Part shown: positions 47,795 to 59,043 of the stretch, in pieces
Layout of the letters: the number at the start of each line of letters is the position of its first letter
How positions within the stretch are numbered: the stretch's first letter is position 1
Assembly: GCF_029211225.1 (NCBI RefSeq)
Contig: NZ_JARGEM010000003.1
Coordinates: 434,001-498,000 of the forward strand
Direction: 5' to 3'
From: Antiquaquibacter metalliresistens
GTDB lineage: Bacteria > Actinomycetota > Actinomycetes > Actinomycetales > Microbacteriaceae
DNA length: 64,000 nucleotides
The notes under the pieces: generated by a model
Seen by the model: the letters and a program-made list of their open reading frames with translations, nothing else
What the model was told of the DNA's origin: nothing
The model's database searches: none
Made by a program: the position numbers and the translations under genes

Positions 47795-48208
47795 CTACCG
47801 CCCCTGCACCTGCACGGTGTAGACCTGATTGTTCTCGAAGTTCAGCTCGGCGGTGACGTCGACCTGCGGTGCGATGCCGTCGGGGGTGGCGAACTCGTGC
47901 GTCGTCGCGGCGAGGTCGGCGGTGCACGGCGTGTTGGGGGAGCGCACGAACGAGATGGTGATGGTGGCGTCATCCGTGCGAGCGATCGAGGTCGGGACCG
48001 GTGGGCACGAACTCGAGCCGAAGGTGACGACCGCGAGGGCCGCCCGTTCGTCGTCGAGCCAGGCGGCCAGCGGCAGCCCGTTGAGCAGGCTCTGGTCGGC
48101 GTCGAGGCCCTCCGGCACGCCCGGCGTCGTGGTCGTGGCCACGTTCGTGGTGCAGCCCGCCAGCAGCGGCAGCGCGACGAGGAGTGTCGCCAACCGGTAC
48201 GGTCTCAT
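47795..48208 (-). CDS. Lipoprotein of unknown function
   Basis: A 137-residue exported protein: MRPYRLATLLVALPLLAGC is a lipoprotein signal with lipobox LAGC (Cys19), followed by a Thr-rich linker. Mature part contains two cysteines (SSCPPVP and NTPC) that may pair, and beta-rich segments ending NNQVYTVQVQGR. No family recognised. Convergent with recN (3 bp apart); own leaderless-type promoter. Confidence 0.8.
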   Translation of the reverse strand: MRPYRLATLLVALPLLAGCTTNVATTTTPGVPEGLDADQSLLNGLPLAAWLDDERAALAVVTFGSSSCPPVPTSIARTDDATITISFVRSPNTPCTADLAATTHEFATPDGIAPQVDVTAELNFENNQVYTVQVQGR

Positions 48209-48214
48209 GGGTGA

Positions 48215-48220
48215 ATGCTA
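48215..48220 (-). promoter_or_regulatory. -10 box TAGCAT of the lipoprotein gene, leaderless
   Basis: On the minus strand TAGCAT ends 6 nt before the ATG at 48208. Confidence 0.45.
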
Positions 48221-48300
48221 CTCAGGTCTGATCGTGGGGTGTGCACCGGGTTTCGCCCACGGCGCACCGCGCGTCGGTGCACCGCGACGATCTGTCGGGA

Positions 48301-48306
48301 TAGGAT
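48301..48306 (+). promoter_or_regulatory. -10 box TAGGAT of pyrG, leaderless
   Basis: TAGGAT ends 8 nt before the first of two successive GTG codons (48315 and 48318). Confidence 0.5.
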
Positions 48307-48314
48307 GAAACCCC

Positions 48315-50021
<1,707 letters not shown>

Positions 50022-50029
50022 GCACGTGC

Positions 50030-50665
50030 ATGTCTGAGCGGCCGCCGCTGGAAGACGACCCGGTCGAGGTCGATGTGCTCTCGAGCGAGCGCGTGTTCGA
50101 GGGTGCCGTCTGGGACGTGCGACGCGAGCGCTTCGTGCTCGACGGCGCCGAGATCGTGCGCGAGTTCGTCGCGCACACCGGTGCGGTCGCCGTGCTGGCG
50201 ATGGACGACGAGGGGCAGGTGCTGCTCATCAAGCAGTACCGGCATCCGATTCGCGCACGCGACTGGGAACTGCCGGCGGGCCTGCTCGACATCGCCGGAG
50301 AGCCGCCGCTGACGGCGGCGCGCCGCGAGCTCGCCGAGGAGGCCGACCTCGTCGCCGAGCACTGGGCGGTGCTGAGCGACTTCTGGACCTCGCCGGGAGG
50401 CAACTCCGAGGTGCTGCGCGTCTACCTGGCCCGCGGCCTGAGCGCGGCCCCCGAGGTGCACGCCCGCACCGAGGAGGAGGCCGGCATCGAGCTGCGGTGG
50501 GTGAGCCTTGACGATGCGGTGGATGCTGTGCTCGAGCGGCGCGTGCAGAACGCGATCACCTCCATCGCGCTGCTGGCGGCGCAGGCGGGCCGCGCACGCG
50601 AGTGGTCGACGCTCGCGCCCGCGGACGCGCCGTGGCCGTGGCATCCGCTCAACCGCGGGATCTGA
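50030..50665 (+). CDS. ADP-ribose pyrophosphatase-type Nudix hydrolase
   Basis: Hydrolyses nucleoside diphosphate sugars, most likely ADP-ribose. The 211 residues include the Nudix box [24 protein letters not shown] (the usual EEXG is EEAD), preceded by [16 protein letters not shown], and [18 protein letters not shown] typical of the ADPRase branch. ATG at 50030, 8 bp after pyrG. Followed closely by xerD. Confidence 0.87.
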   Translation: MSERPPLEDDPVEVDVLSSERVFEGAVWDVRRERFVLDGAEIVREFVAHTGAVAVLAMDDEGQVLLIKQYRHPIRARDWELPAGLLDIAGEPPLTAARRELAEEADLVAEHWAVLSDFWTSPGGNSEVLRVYLARGLSAAPEVHARTEEEAGIELRWVSLDDAVDAVLERRVQNAITSIALLAAQAGRAREWSTLAPADAPWPWHPLNRGI

Positions 50666-50673
50666 GCGGCGCC

Positions 50674-51576
50674 ATGCAGCTCGCGGTCGCGGTCGACAAG
50701 TACCTGCGGCATGTCGCGATCGAACGCGGGCTCTCCGCGAACACCGTGCAGGCCTACCGGCGCGATCTCGAGGCGTACCTCGAGTGGCTGACGCAGCGGT
50801 CGGTGTCGGCGCCCGAGGCGATCACCGCGGCGGAGGTCACCGGGTTCGCCGCGCAACTGCGCACGCGCGAGGTGCCGCTGGCCGCGTCATCCGTCGCCCG
50901 CATGCTCTCGTCGGTGCGCGGTTGGCATCGGTTCCTCGCGGAGGAGGGCATCGTCGAGGTGGATGTCGCGGCCGATGCCAAGCCGCCGAAGCTGCCGATG
51001 CGGCTGCCGAAGGCGATCTCGATCGAGCAGATGGCCGCCGTGCTCGCCGCCACCGATGGCGACGACGTGGTGGCGCTGCGCGACAAGGCCCTGCTCGAGC
51101 TGCTCTATGCGACCGGAGCGCGCATCTCCGAGGCCGTGGCGCTGAACGTCGACGACATGATCGAGCCGGATGTCGTGCGCCTGTTCGGCAAAGGCGGCAA
51201 GCAGCGCATCGTGCCGGTCGGCAGCTTCGCGCAGGCGGCGATCGCGGCCTATCTCGTGCGGGCCCGGCCGGTGCTGTCGGTGCGCGGTGTGGCGACGCCC
51301 GCGCTGTTCCTGGGAGTGCGCGGGCAGCGGGTGTCGCGGCAGAACGCGTGGCTGATCATCCGGGCGGCGGCAGAGCGCGCGAAGCTCGGCATCGAGATCT
51401 CGCCGCACACCTTCCGGCACTCGTTCGCGACGCACCTGCTGGCCGGCGGTGCCGACGTGCGCGTGGTGCAGGAGTTGCTCGGGCACTCCTCGGTGGCGAC
51501 GACGCAGATCTACACGATGGTCACCGCCGACACCCTGCGCGACATGTACCAGGTGTCGCACCCGCGGGCGCGGTGA
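50674..51576 (+). CDS. xerD: Tyrosine recombinase XerD
   Basis: Chromosome-dimer resolvase acting at dif with FtsK, 300 residues. N-terminal SAM-like domain (1-100), catalytic domain with Arg150 (YATGARISE), Lys176 in GKGGKQR, His245-x-x-Arg248 (PHTFRHS), His271 (LLGHSS) and Tyr280 (QIYTMV). All six catalytic residues are present. ATG at 50674 matches the family start; the in-frame extension to 50602 overlaps the Nudix gene. Its location beside parA-scpAB is the usual actinobacterial one, which separates it from XerC and mobile integrases. Confidence 0.93.
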   Translation: MQLAVAVDKYLRHVAIERGLSANTVQAYRRDLEAYLEWLTQRSVSAPEAITAAEVTGFAAQLRTREVPLAASSVARMLSSVRGWHRFLAEEGIVEVDVAADAKPPKLPMRLPKAISIEQMAAVLAATDGDDVVALRDKALLELLYATGARISEAVALNVDDMIEPDVVRLFGKGGKQRIVPVGSFAQAAIAAYLVRARPVLSVRGVATPALFLGVRGQRVSRQNAWLIIRAAAERAKLGIEISPHTFRHSFATHLLAGGADVRVVQELLGHSSVATTQIYTMVTADTLRDMYQVSHPRAR

Positions 51577-51693
51577 GTGCTGCAGCGACAGGCAAGGGCA
51601 CGGGCGGATACCGAGTCCAAACCTCAACCAGAGGGTGAGACGACCCCGTGCACCCCGCGCGTGTGCGCCCGGGGTACGCCGGGGGCGCGGACG

Positions 51694-51699
51694 TACACT
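51694..51699 (+). promoter_or_regulatory. -10 box TACACT of the parA-like gene, leaderless
   Basis: TACACT ends 6 nt before the ATG at 51706. The 129-bp gap after xerD holds no gene. Confidence 0.5.
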
Positions 51700-51705
51700 C
51701 GATGC

Positions 51706-52611
51706 ATGACGGCCCAACGCGACGACTCGGCGGTACTGCCGGGGCTCGAGGCGTCGGCACCCGAAGCGCCCGTGGTGATGGGGCCCACCGGCCGTCCGCA
51801 GACGAAGTTCCCGGAGCCCCCGCCGCTGCGCGGCCACGGCCCCGCGCGCGTGATCGCCCTGTGCAACCAGAAGGGCGGGGTCGGCAAGACCACGAGCACG
51901 ATCAACCTCGGTGCCGCGCTCGCCGAGTACGGCAGGCGGGTGCTCGCCGTCGACTTCGACCCGCAGGGCGCGCTCTCCGCGGGCCTGGGCGTGCCCACCC
52001 ACGACGTGCCGACGATCTACGACCTGCTCCTGGGCACGGTCGCGAACCCGGCCGATGCGATCGTGCACACCGCTACCCCGGGCCTCGACGTGATCCCGGC
52101 CAACATCGACCTCTCCGCGGCCGAGGTGCACCTCGTGAACGAGGTCGCCCGCGAGACGATCCTCGCCCGCGTGCTGCGCAAGGTGAGCGACCAGTACGAC
52201 GTCGTGCTCATCGACTGCCAGCCCTCGCTCGGTCTGCTCACGGTGAATGCCCTCACCGCCGCGCACGGCGTGCTCATCCCGCTGGAGTGCGAGTTCTTCG
52301 CGCTGCGCGGCGTCGCCCTGCTCGTGGAGACGATCGAGAAGGTCAAAGACCGGCTCAATCCCGCGATCAAGCTCGACGGCATCCTGGCCACCATGTTCGA
52401 CCCGCGCCTGCTGCACTCGCGCGAGGTGCTCGACCGGGTGGTCGAGACCTTCGGCGACGAGGTGCTCGAGACGGTGATCGGGCGCACCGTGAAGTTCCCG
52501 GACGCGAGCGTCGCGGGCACGCCGATCACGAGCTTCGCCCCCGACCATTCGGCGTCGGAGTCCTATCGCCAACTGGCCAGAGAACTGATCCACCGTGGCG
52601 CCGTCGCCTAG
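51706..52611 (+). CDS. ParA/Soj family ATPase
   Basis: Deviant-Walker ATPase, 301 residues. Walker A' CNQKGGVGKTTS at about 62-74, A'' VLAVDFDPQGALSAGLG, Walker B VVLIDCQPSLG. It has an extra N-terminal region of about 55 residues. Sits upstream of scpA with a 17-bp overlap, without parB, an arrangement seen across actinobacteria where this ParA paralogue accompanies the condensin subunits; the canonical parAB near oriC is expected elsewhere. Role in chromosome organisation inferred from context. Confidence 0.9.
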   Translation: MTAQRDDSAVLPGLEASAPEAPVVMGPTGRPQTKFPEPPPLRGHGPARVIALCNQKGGVGKTTSTINLGAALAEYGRRVLAVDFDPQGALSAGLGVPTHDVPTIYDLLLGTVANPADAIVHTATPGLDVIPANIDLSAAEVHLVNEVARETILARVLRKVSDQYDVVLIDCQPSLGLLTVNALTAAHGVLIPLECEFFALRGVALLVETIEKVKDRLNPAIKLDGILATMFDPRLLHSREVLDRVVETFGDEVLETVIGRTVKFPDASVAGTPITSFAPDHSASESYRQLARELIHRGAVA

Positions 52612-53434
52612 CGACACGCGAGTGGATGACGCGGGCGGCGCCGAGGCCGAAGCTGCCGGGTTCTCCGTCTCGCTGTCCAACTTCGACGGTCCGTTCGACC
52701 TGCTGCTCTCGCTCATCGCCAAGCACGAGCTCGACATCACCGAGGTGTCGCTGTCGAAAGTGACCGGCGAGTTCATCGCCTACCTGCACGGTCTCGACAC
52801 CGACGAGGAGCTCGAGCAGGCCAGCGAGTTCCTCGTGGTCGCCGCGACCCTGCTCGACCTGAAGGTGGCGGGCCTGCTGCCGCAGGGCGAACTCGTGGAC
52901 GCCGAGGATGTCGCGCTGCTCGAAGCGCGCGACCTGCTGTTCGCCCGGCTGCTGCAGTACCGCGCGTTCAAGGAGGTCGCGCAGTGGTTCCACGGTCACC
53001 TCGAGGCCGAGTCGACGCGTCACGTGCGCTCCGTGCGGCTCGAAGACCAGTACCGCACCCAGACTCCGGAGCTGGTCTGGACGCTCACGGTGGACGACTT
53101 CGCCGCGCTTGCCGCGCTCGCCTTCGCCCCCCGGGAGATCCCCTCGGTCGGACTCGACCACCTGCACGCGCCACTGGTGAGCATCCGCGAACAGGCCGCC
53201 CACGTGGTCGCGATGCTGCGACGCGGGGAGCCGATGACGTTCCGGCAGCTGATCGCCGGCGCCGACCAGAAAGGCGTGATCATCGCGCGTTTTCTCGCGG
53301 TGCTCGAGCTGTACCGTGGAGCGTTCATCGGATTCGAGCAGCTGGAACCGCTCGGCGACCTGACCATCCACTGGTCCGCCGAGCACTGGTCGGACGACAG
53401 CCTCGCCAACCTCGGAGCGGACTATGGAAACTGA
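52595..53434 (+). CDS. scpA: Segregation and condensation protein A
   Basis: Kleisin subunit of the SMC-ScpAB condensin, 279 residues. N-terminal SMC-neck-binding part FSVSLSNFDGPFDLLLSLIAKHELDITEVSLSKVT, middle region with ASEFLVVAATLLDLKVAGLLP, C-terminal winged helix (about 205-270). GTG start, overlapping the parA-like gene by 17 bp and scpB by 11 bp, so all three are coupled. Confidence 0.95.
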   Translation: MAPSPSDTRVDDAGGAEAEAAGFSVSLSNFDGPFDLLLSLIAKHELDITEVSLSKVTGEFIAYLHGLDTDEELEQASEFLVVAATLLDLKVAGLLPQGELVDAEDVALLEARDLLFARLLQYRAFKEVAQWFHGHLEAESTRHVRSVRLEDQYRTQTPELVWTLTVDDFAALAALAFAPREIPSVGLDHLHAPLVSIREQAAHVVAMLRRGEPMTFRQLIAGADQKGVIIARFLAVLELYRGAFIGFEQLEPLGDLTIHWSAEHWSDDSLANLGADYGN

Positions 53435-54011
53435 CGAGATCGACGCCCCCGAGCGCACCGCAGCCGACCTGGAGCGCGCGCTCGAGGCGATCCTCATGGT
53501 CGTGGACGAGCCGCAGACCCTCGTCTCGCTGGCCACCGCGCTGAGCGCGCCCGTGCCCGCGGTGCGGCAGACCATCGAACGACTCGTCGCCGACTACGAC
53601 GGGGAGGCCGGCGGGCCGCGCCGCGGCTTCGAGCTGCGCGAGGTCGGCGGCGGGTGGCGCATCTACGTGCGTGCCGAGCACGACGACATCGTGCGGGACT
53701 TCGTGCTCACCCAGAGCCCCAGCCGACTCAGTCAGGCCGCGCTCGAGACGCTCGCCGTGATCGCCTACAAGCAGCCGATCAGCCGCGGCGCGATCGCCTC
53801 CATCCGCGCCGTCAACGTCGACTCGGTGGTGCGTACGCTGCTGGGCCGCGGGCTCATCACCGAGGCGTTCACCGACCCCGAGACCGGCGCGATCCACTAC
53901 GAGACCACCGATCTGCTGCTCGTGCAGCTGGGCATCAACTCGATCGACGAGCTGCCGAAGATCTCGCCGTTGCTCGAAGACGGTTCGGAAGGCTTCGATG
54001 AGCGACGCTAG
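53424..54011 (+). CDS. scpB: Segregation and condensation protein B
   Basis: Dimeric winged-helix partner of ScpA, 195 residues. LERALEAILMVVDEPQTLVSLATAL starts the first domain, and SRLSQAALETLAVIAYKQPISRGAIASIR with VVRTLLGRGLI the second. ATG at 53424 inside the end of scpA; its own end overlaps the pseudouridine synthase gene by 14 bp. Confidence 0.95.
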   Translation: METDEIDAPERTAADLERALEAILMVVDEPQTLVSLATALSAPVPAVRQTIERLVADYDGEAGGPRRGFELREVGGGWRIYVRAEHDDIVRDFVLTQSPSRLSQAALETLAVIAYKQPISRGAIASIRAVNVDSVVRTLLGRGLITEAFTDPETGAIHYETTDLLLVQLGINSIDELPKISPLLEDGSEGFDERR

Positions 54012-54783
54012 CGGGCTCGGTGCCTCGGCGGAGGGCGAGCGACTGCAGAAGGTGATGGCGGCGGCGGGTGTGGCATCCCGGCGCGCCTCGGAGGACCTCA
54101 TCGCCCAGGGCCGGGTGAGCGTGAACGGCGCGGTCGTGCGCGAGCCGGGCCGCCGGGTGCTGCCCACCGATCGCGTCACGGTCGACGGCACGGCGATCCA
54201 GCTCGACCCCACTCGGCGCTACATCATGCTGAACAAGCCGGTCGGCGTGGTCAGCTCGATGGCCGACGAGAGCGGCCGACCCGACCTGCGCGAGTTCACC
54301 CGTGACTACGAGGAGCGGCTGTTCAACGTCGGACGCCTCGATGCGAACACGTCCGGCCTGCTGGTGCTCACCAATGACGGCGAGCTCGCCCACGTGCTCG
54401 CCCACCCCTCCTTCGGCGTCGCCAAGACCTACATCGCGAAGGTCTCCGGCGCGGTGAGCGCGCAGACCATCGCGAAGCTGGTCAAGGGCATCGAACTCGA
54501 CGACGGCCCGATCGCCGCGGACAAGGCGCGGATGCTGGCCCCGGCATCCGGCGGCACCTCCATGGTCGAGATCACCCTGCACTCCGGTCGCAACCGCATC
54601 GTGCGCCGTATGCTCGACGCGGTCGGACACCCCGTGCTCGAGTTGGTGCGCCGCTCCTTCGGGCCGCTGCACCTCGGCAGCCTCGGGATCGGGCGCACTC
54701 GCGACCTCACTACACTCGAACTCGGCGAACTCCTCACCATCGCGAGGGAGGCCGAACCCCGACCGCACGGAGACCAGCAGTGA
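53998..54783 (+). CDS. rluB: rRNA pseudouridine synthase (RluB/RsuA type)
   Basis: Pseudouridylates large-subunit rRNA. The 261 residues have an N-terminal S4 domain ([31 protein letters not shown]), then KPVGVVSS and the catalytic-aspartate motif [47 protein letters not shown] is typical. The scpAB-rluB order is conserved in many bacteria. RsuA-like specificity for 16S rRNA is the alternative. Confidence 0.92.
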   Translation: MSDASGLGASAEGERLQKVMAAAGVASRRASEDLIAQGRVSVNGAVVREPGRRVLPTDRVTVDGTAIQLDPTRRYIMLNKPVGVVSSMADESGRPDLREFTRDYEERLFNVGRLDANTSGLLVLTNDGELAHVLAHPSFGVAKTYIAKVSGAVSAQTIAKLVKGIELDDGPIAADKARMLAPASGGTSMVEITLHSGRNRIVRRMLDAVGHPVLELVRRSFGPLHLGSLGIGRTRDLTTLELGELLTIAREAEPRPHGDQQ

Positions 54784-55862
54784 CCGAGAGCCGCATCGAC
54801 GCTCAGGTGCGCGTCGTCGGCGCCGGACTGCTGGGTGCGAGCATCGGCCACGGCCTCACCGCGCGCGGGGTCGACGTGATCCTGCACGACGCCTCCCGGG
54901 CATCCCTGGGACTGGCCATCGACTACGGCGCCGGTCGCGCCGCCGCCGCGGGGGACGACCCAGCACTCGTCGTCGTCGCGGTGCCGCCGGATGCCGCGGC
55001 CGAGGTCATCGCCGCCGAACTCGCGGCCTGGCCGAACGCCACGGTGACGGATGTCGCGAGCGTGAAGTCCGGCATCCTCGCCGAGCTCGAAGCGGCCGGC
55101 GCCGACGTCGCGCGGTACATCGGCGGCCATCCGCTGGCCGGCCGGGAGCGCGGGGGAGCGATCTCCGCGCGCGCCGATCTGTTCCTCGGGCGGCCCTGGG
55201 TGATCACCGGTGGGGCGGGGGCACGCCGCCGTGCGGTGGAAGACCTCGTGCTCGAGCTGGGGGGCATCCCGGTGTCGATGAGCACCGAGGAGCACGACGA
55301 CTCGGTCGCACTGGTCTCGCATGCCCCGCAGGTGGTCGCGAGCCTGCTCGCCGCCCGACTGACCGGCGCGAGCGATGCGGCAGTGGGTCTCGCCGGGCAG
55401 GGCTTGCGCGACACCACCCGCATCGCCGCCAGCGATCCCGAACTGTGGGTGCAGATCCTGGGCGCGAACGCGGCCCCCGTCGCCGAGATCCTCACCGCGC
55501 TGCGCGCCGACCTGGATGCCGTGCTCGCCGCACTGGAGCACCCCGAGGCCGCCGGCGCCCGCCGGGCGATCGCGCAGACCCTCGCCGCAGGCAACACGGG
55601 GGTCGCGCGCATCCCCGGCAAGCACGGGCAGGCCAAGCACTTCAGTCGGCTCGTGATCCTCGTCGACGACCGGCCGGGCGAGCTCGCCCGGCTGCTGACC
55701 GAGATCGGCGAGCTCGGTGTGAACATGGAGGACCTGCGCCTGGAGCATTCGCCGGGCGCGCAGGTGGGCCTGGCGGAGATCGCCGTGCTGCCGGAGGTCG
55801 AGCAGCGGCTCGCGACCGAGCTGACGGCGCGCGGCTGGAAGATCGCGGAGGCGTACGCATGA
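54780..55862 (+). CDS. tyrA: Prephenate dehydrogenase
   Basis: NAD(P)-dependent dehydrogenase of tyrosine synthesis, 360 residues. Rossmann motif [15 protein letters not shown] at the start, substrate-site [13 protein letters not shown], and [12 protein letters not shown]. The C-terminal 75 residues ([36 protein letters not shown]) are an ACT domain, which usually gives feedback inhibition by tyrosine. Overlaps rluB by 4 bp and cmk by 4 bp. Confidence 0.94.
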   Translation: MTESRIDAQVRVVGAGLLGASIGHGLTARGVDVILHDASRASLGLAIDYGAGRAAAAGDDPALVVVAVPPDAAAEVIAAELAAWPNATVTDVASVKSGILAELEAAGADVARYIGGHPLAGRERGGAISARADLFLGRPWVITGGAGARRRAVEDLVLELGGIPVSMSTEEHDDSVALVSHAPQVVASLLAARLTGASDAAVGLAGQGLRDTTRIAASDPELWVQILGANAAPVAEILTALRADLDAVLAALEHPEAAGARRAIAQTLAAGNTGVARIPGKHGQAKHFSRLVILVDDRPGELARLLTEIGELGVNMEDLRLEHSPGAQVGLAEIAVLPEVEQRLATELTARGWKIAEAYA

Positions 55863-56518
55863 CCACGGTGGTAGCCATCGACGGACCGGCCGGCAGTGGC
55901 AAGTCGAGCGTGTCGCGTGCCGCGGCGCGCGTGCTCGGCTTCGACTACCTCGACACCGGCGCGGCCTACCGCGCGCTCGCCTGGTACTGCATCGAACAGG
56001 GTCTCGACCCACTCGATGCTGCCGAGGTGGTGGAGGCGCTGCCCGGCTTCGCCTACGCGATCGGCACCGATCCCGACGGCTACTTCGTGCGCGTGGGTGC
56101 GGAGGACGTCACCGGCGACATCCGCGAGCCGCGCGTCACGGCCCGGGTGAGCGCGGTCGCGCGCATCCCCGAGGTGCGCGCGCATCTCACCGGCATCTTC
56201 CGCGACATCATCGCGGGCACCCCGCGGCCCGGCATCGTGGTGGAGGGGCGGGACATCACCACGATCGTCGCTCCGGACGCGACCGTGCGCATCCTGCTGA
56301 CCGCCTCGGAGGAGGCGCGGGCCGCCCGCAGATCCGCGGAATTGACCGGCGCGGACGCCGCCGCGGCAGGCCAGGCGATCGCCGCGCGTGACCAACAGGA
56401 CTCACGTGTGGTGGACTTCATGACAGCAGCAACCGGCGTGACGACTCTCGACTCGACCGATCTCGACTTCGACGCAACCGTGCAGGCCGTCGTAAACCTC
56501 GTGAAGGAGGCCTCGTGA
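55859..56518 (+). CDS. cmk: Cytidylate kinase
   Basis: Phosphorylates (d)CMP with ATP; 219 residues. P-loop [21 protein letters not shown], then [15 protein letters not shown], and the CMP-binding segment [18 protein letters not shown]; the lid region [10 protein letters not shown] follows. ATG at 55859 at the tyrA stop (ATGA). cmk-der adjacency is the usual actinobacterial order. Confidence 0.96.
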   Translation: MTTVVAIDGPAGSGKSSVSRAAARVLGFDYLDTGAAYRALAWYCIEQGLDPLDAAEVVEALPGFAYAIGTDPDGYFVRVGAEDVTGDIREPRVTARVSAVARIPEVRAHLTGIFRDIIAGTPRPGIVVEGRDITTIVAPDATVRILLTASEEARAARRSAELTGADAAAAGQAIAARDQQDSRVVDFMTAATGVTTLDSTDLDFDATVQAVVNLVKEAS

Positions 56519-58023
56519 ACGACGAGGACGACGATTTCCCAGAGCTCGACACCGAGCTCGCCGAGCGCGTGCGCTCGCTCGACGACGAACAGGCCGCGCA
56601 GCGCGCCGACGCTCTGCGGGCGGGGCTTGCCGAGTACGACCTCGACGACGAAGACCTCGACATCCTGGACGCCGCGACCGACGACCCCGACGCGATCGTC
56701 TACCTGCCCGCCCTCCCCGTGCTCGCGATCGTGGGCCGGCCGAACGTGGGCAAGTCCGCGCTCGTCAACCGCATTCTGGGCCGCCGTGAGGCGGTCGTGG
56801 AGGACACCCCGGGCGTCACGCGCGACCGCGTGAACTACAAGGCGGAATGGGACAACCGGCGCTTCACGATCGTCGACACCGGCGGCTGGGAGCCCGACGC
56901 GAAGGGCATCAACGCCGCTGTCGCCGCGCAGGCCGAGATCGCCATCGACCTTGCCGACGCGGTGCTGTTCGTGGTGGATGCCACGGTCGGCGCCACCGCG
57001 ACCGACGAGCGCGTCGTGCGGCTGTTGCGCTCCACGAAGAAGCCCGTGATCCTCGTCGCCAACAAGGTGGACGACGTCCGGCAGGAGCCGGAGGCGGCGG
57101 CGCTGTGGTCCCTGGGGCTCGGCGAGCCGCATCCGGTCTCCGCGTTGCACGGCCGGGGCGTCGCCGACGTGCTCGACCTTGTGCTCACGGTGCTGCCGGA
57201 GGTCTCGGCGGTCGCCAAGGAGGAGGTCGGCGGGCCGCGTCGCGTGGCGCTGCTGGGTCGACCGAACGTGGGCAAGTCGAGCCTGCTGAACAAGGCCGCG
57301 GGGGAGGAGCGGGTCGTCGTCAACGAGATGGCCGGCACCACGCGCGACCCAGTGGACGAGCAGATCGAGCTCGGCGGTAAGGTGTGGCGCTTCGTCGACA
57401 CCGCCGGCATCCGCCGCCGCGTGCACCTGGCACAGGGTGCCGACTTCTACGCGACGCTGCGCACGAGTGCGGCGCTGGAGAAGGCGGAGGTCGCCGTCGT
57501 GCTCATCGACGTGACCGAGCCGATCAGCGTGCAGGATCTGAAGATCATCGACCTCGTGCTCGAGTCCGGTCGCGCCCTCGTGATCGCCTACAACAAGTGG
57601 GACCTGCTCGACGAGGAACGCCGCATCTACCTGGAGAAGGAGATCGAACGCGACCTCGCCCACGTCTCCTGGGCGCCGCGCGTGAACATCTCCGCGAAGA
57701 CCGGCCGGCACCTGGAGAAGCTCGTGCCCGCGCTCGAGGTGGCGCTGGCGAGCTGGGACACGCGCATCCCCACCGGCAAGTTCAACGCGTTGCTCGCCGA
57801 GCTCACCCAAGAGCACCCGCACCCGGTGCGCGGCGGGCGCCAGCCGCGCATTCTGTTCGGCACCCAGGCGGCCACCCGCCCGCCGACGTTCGTGCTGTTC
57901 ACGACCGGCTTCCTCGACCCGCAGTACCGCCGGTTCATCGTGCGGAGGCTGCGGGAGATCTTCGGCTTCGAGGGCAGTCCCGTGAACGTGAACATGCGGG
58001 TGCGTGAGAGGCGCAAGCGGTGA
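56515..58023 (+). CDS. der: Ribosome biogenesis GTPase Der
   Basis: EngA, a double-GTPase for 50S assembly, 502 residues. Two G1 loops GRPNVGKS at 74-81 and 248-255, two G3-type switch regions ([11 protein letters not shown] and DTAGIRRRV), G4 motifs NKVD and NKWD, and a C-terminal KH-like domain. The first 65 residues form an acidic extension absent from short Der proteins but usual in actinobacteria. Overlaps cmk by 4 bp and the Nudix gene by 4 bp. Confidence 0.96.
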   Translation: MNDEDDDFPELDTELAERVRSLDDEQAAQRADALRAGLAEYDLDDEDLDILDAATDDPDAIVYLPALPVLAIVGRPNVGKSALVNRILGRREAVVEDTPGVTRDRVNYKAEWDNRRFTIVDTGGWEPDAKGINAAVAAQAEIAIDLADAVLFVVDATVGATATDERVVRLLRSTKKPVILVANKVDDVRQEPEAAALWSLGLGEPHPVSALHGRGVADVLDLVLTVLPEVSAVAKEEVGGPRRVALLGRPNVGKSSLLNKAAGEERVVVNEMAGTTRDPVDEQIELGGKVWRFVDTAGIRRRVHLAQGADFYATLRTSAALEKAEVAVVLIDVTEPISVQDLKIIDLVLESGRALVIAYNKWDLLDEERRIYLEKEIERDLAHVSWAPRVNISAKTGRHLEKLVPALEVALASWDTRIPTGKFNALLAELTQEHPHPVRGGRQPRILFGTQAATRPPTFVLFTTGFLDPQYRRFIVRRLREIFGFEGSPVNVNMRVRERRKR

Positions 58024-58502
58024 GCGGCGCCCCGAACAACCTGCCGCGCAGGCAGCACGAGCTCGGCGACGAGTGGGTGCACGGCCCGAACGGCGAGAAG
58101 TTCTGGGGACGTTTCGGGGCCGCGGGGCTGCTGGCGTGGCATCGGGATGCCGGCGTGCTGCTGCAACTGCGTGCGGTCTGGAGCCACTTCGGCGGCACCT
58201 GGGGCCTGCCCGGCGGAGCGCGCAAACTCGACGAGTCGGCGGTGGATGCGGCGGTGCGTGAGGCCGCGGAGGAGGCGACCGTGCCTCGGGATGGGCTGCG
58301 GGTCATCCACGAGTCCGTGCACGACCTCGGATTCTGGAGCTACACGACGGTGATTGTGGAGGCGACCGAGTTCTTCGAGCCGGTGATCGCCGACGCGGAG
58401 AGCCAGGAGCTGGCGTGGGTGGGGCTGGACGACGTGGCCGGGATGCCGCTGCACCCCGGATTCGCGGCGTCGTGGCCCGCGCTGCGGGAGCACTTGGTCT
58501 AG
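58020..58502 (+). CDS. Nudix hydrolase
   Basis: A 160-residue Nudix domain protein. Nudix box [24 protein letters not shown] follows GGTWGLP. Entry [25 protein letters not shown] and a C-terminal [19 protein letters not shown] are similar to actinobacterial proteins encoded after der. Substrate not predictable; mutT-like nucleotide clean-up or a nucleotide sugar are options. GTG start coupled to der. Confidence 0.86.
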   Translation: MSGAPNNLPRRQHELGDEWVHGPNGEKFWGRFGAAGLLAWHRDAGVLLQLRAVWSHFGGTWGLPGGARKLDESAVDAAVREAAEEATVPRDGLRVIHESVHDLGFWSYTTVIVEATEFFEPVIADAESQELAWVGLDDVAGMPLHPGFAASWPALREHLV

Positions 58503-58641
58503 GGCTGTTTCGGGCCCGCATCCCGCAGCGGGCCGGACCGGTCGCGCACACTCGGTCTGGGGCCGTGAGTCGGCACGTCGGGAAGGCACGGCACCCAGCG
58601 CGTGCCCGGTGCCCGGTGCATGCCCTGAGATCGTTCGCGAA

Positions 58642-58662
58642 ACTCAGGACGTTCTCCTGAGT
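58642..58662. repeat. Palindromic repeat, copy 1 (ACTCAGGA-N5-TCCTGAGT)
   Basis: ACTCAGGA (58642-58649), spacer CGTTC, TCCTGAGT (58655-58662), then AC. Second copy lies 140 bp away. Noncoding stretch 58503-59043 between two convergent genes. Confidence 0.85.
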
Positions 58663-58781
58663 ACAGCTCTTGAACATCTGCGCGCGGTGCCCGCATTCGG
58701 CGCTCAGCGTCCACCACGGCGACCGCAGATCCGCACCACACCCGCGGCGCCGCAGCACTAGACGCCACGTCGCGGTACCGA

Positions 58782-58802
58782 ACTCAGGAGACAGTCCTGA
58801 GT
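58782..58802. repeat. Palindromic repeat, copy 2 (ACTCAGGA-N5-TCCTGAGT)
   Basis: ACTCAGGA (58782-58789), spacer GACAG, TCCTGAGT (58795-58802), again followed by AC. Flanked by GTAC on the left. The arms equal those of copy 1 while the spacers differ, and no coding frame accounts for either. The rest of the 541-bp gap shows only short GACGTCGGGTGC and GGCGTGCC repeats. Confidence 0.85.
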
Positions 58803-59003
58803 ACGGCGAGTCGCGCCGACGTGTGCGAGGCGTGGGTCGGCGAAGCGAGAGTCGCGACGACGTGCGTGATGCGTGGGCCGGGCGAGGCGAGGGAACGCCG
58901 GCGAGGCGGGTCGAGCGACGTGTGGCCACGCGACGTCGGGTGCGACGTCGGGTGCGAGGAGTGAGGGTCGGGCGTGCCTGGAACAGCGGGCGTGCCCGGA
59001 ATG

Positions 59004-59038
59004 GCGGGCGTGCCCAGCGCATGGCCGGGCACGCCCGC
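59004..59038 (-). terminator. Hairpin terminator of the DHA2 exporter gene
   Basis: GCGGGCGTGCCC (59004-59015) and GGGCACGCCCGC (59027-59038) pair exactly over an 11-nt loop, 6 bp after the stop codon of the minus-strand exporter. No T-run, as is common in high-GC actinobacteria. Confidence 0.65.
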
Positions 59039-59043
59039 CGACG

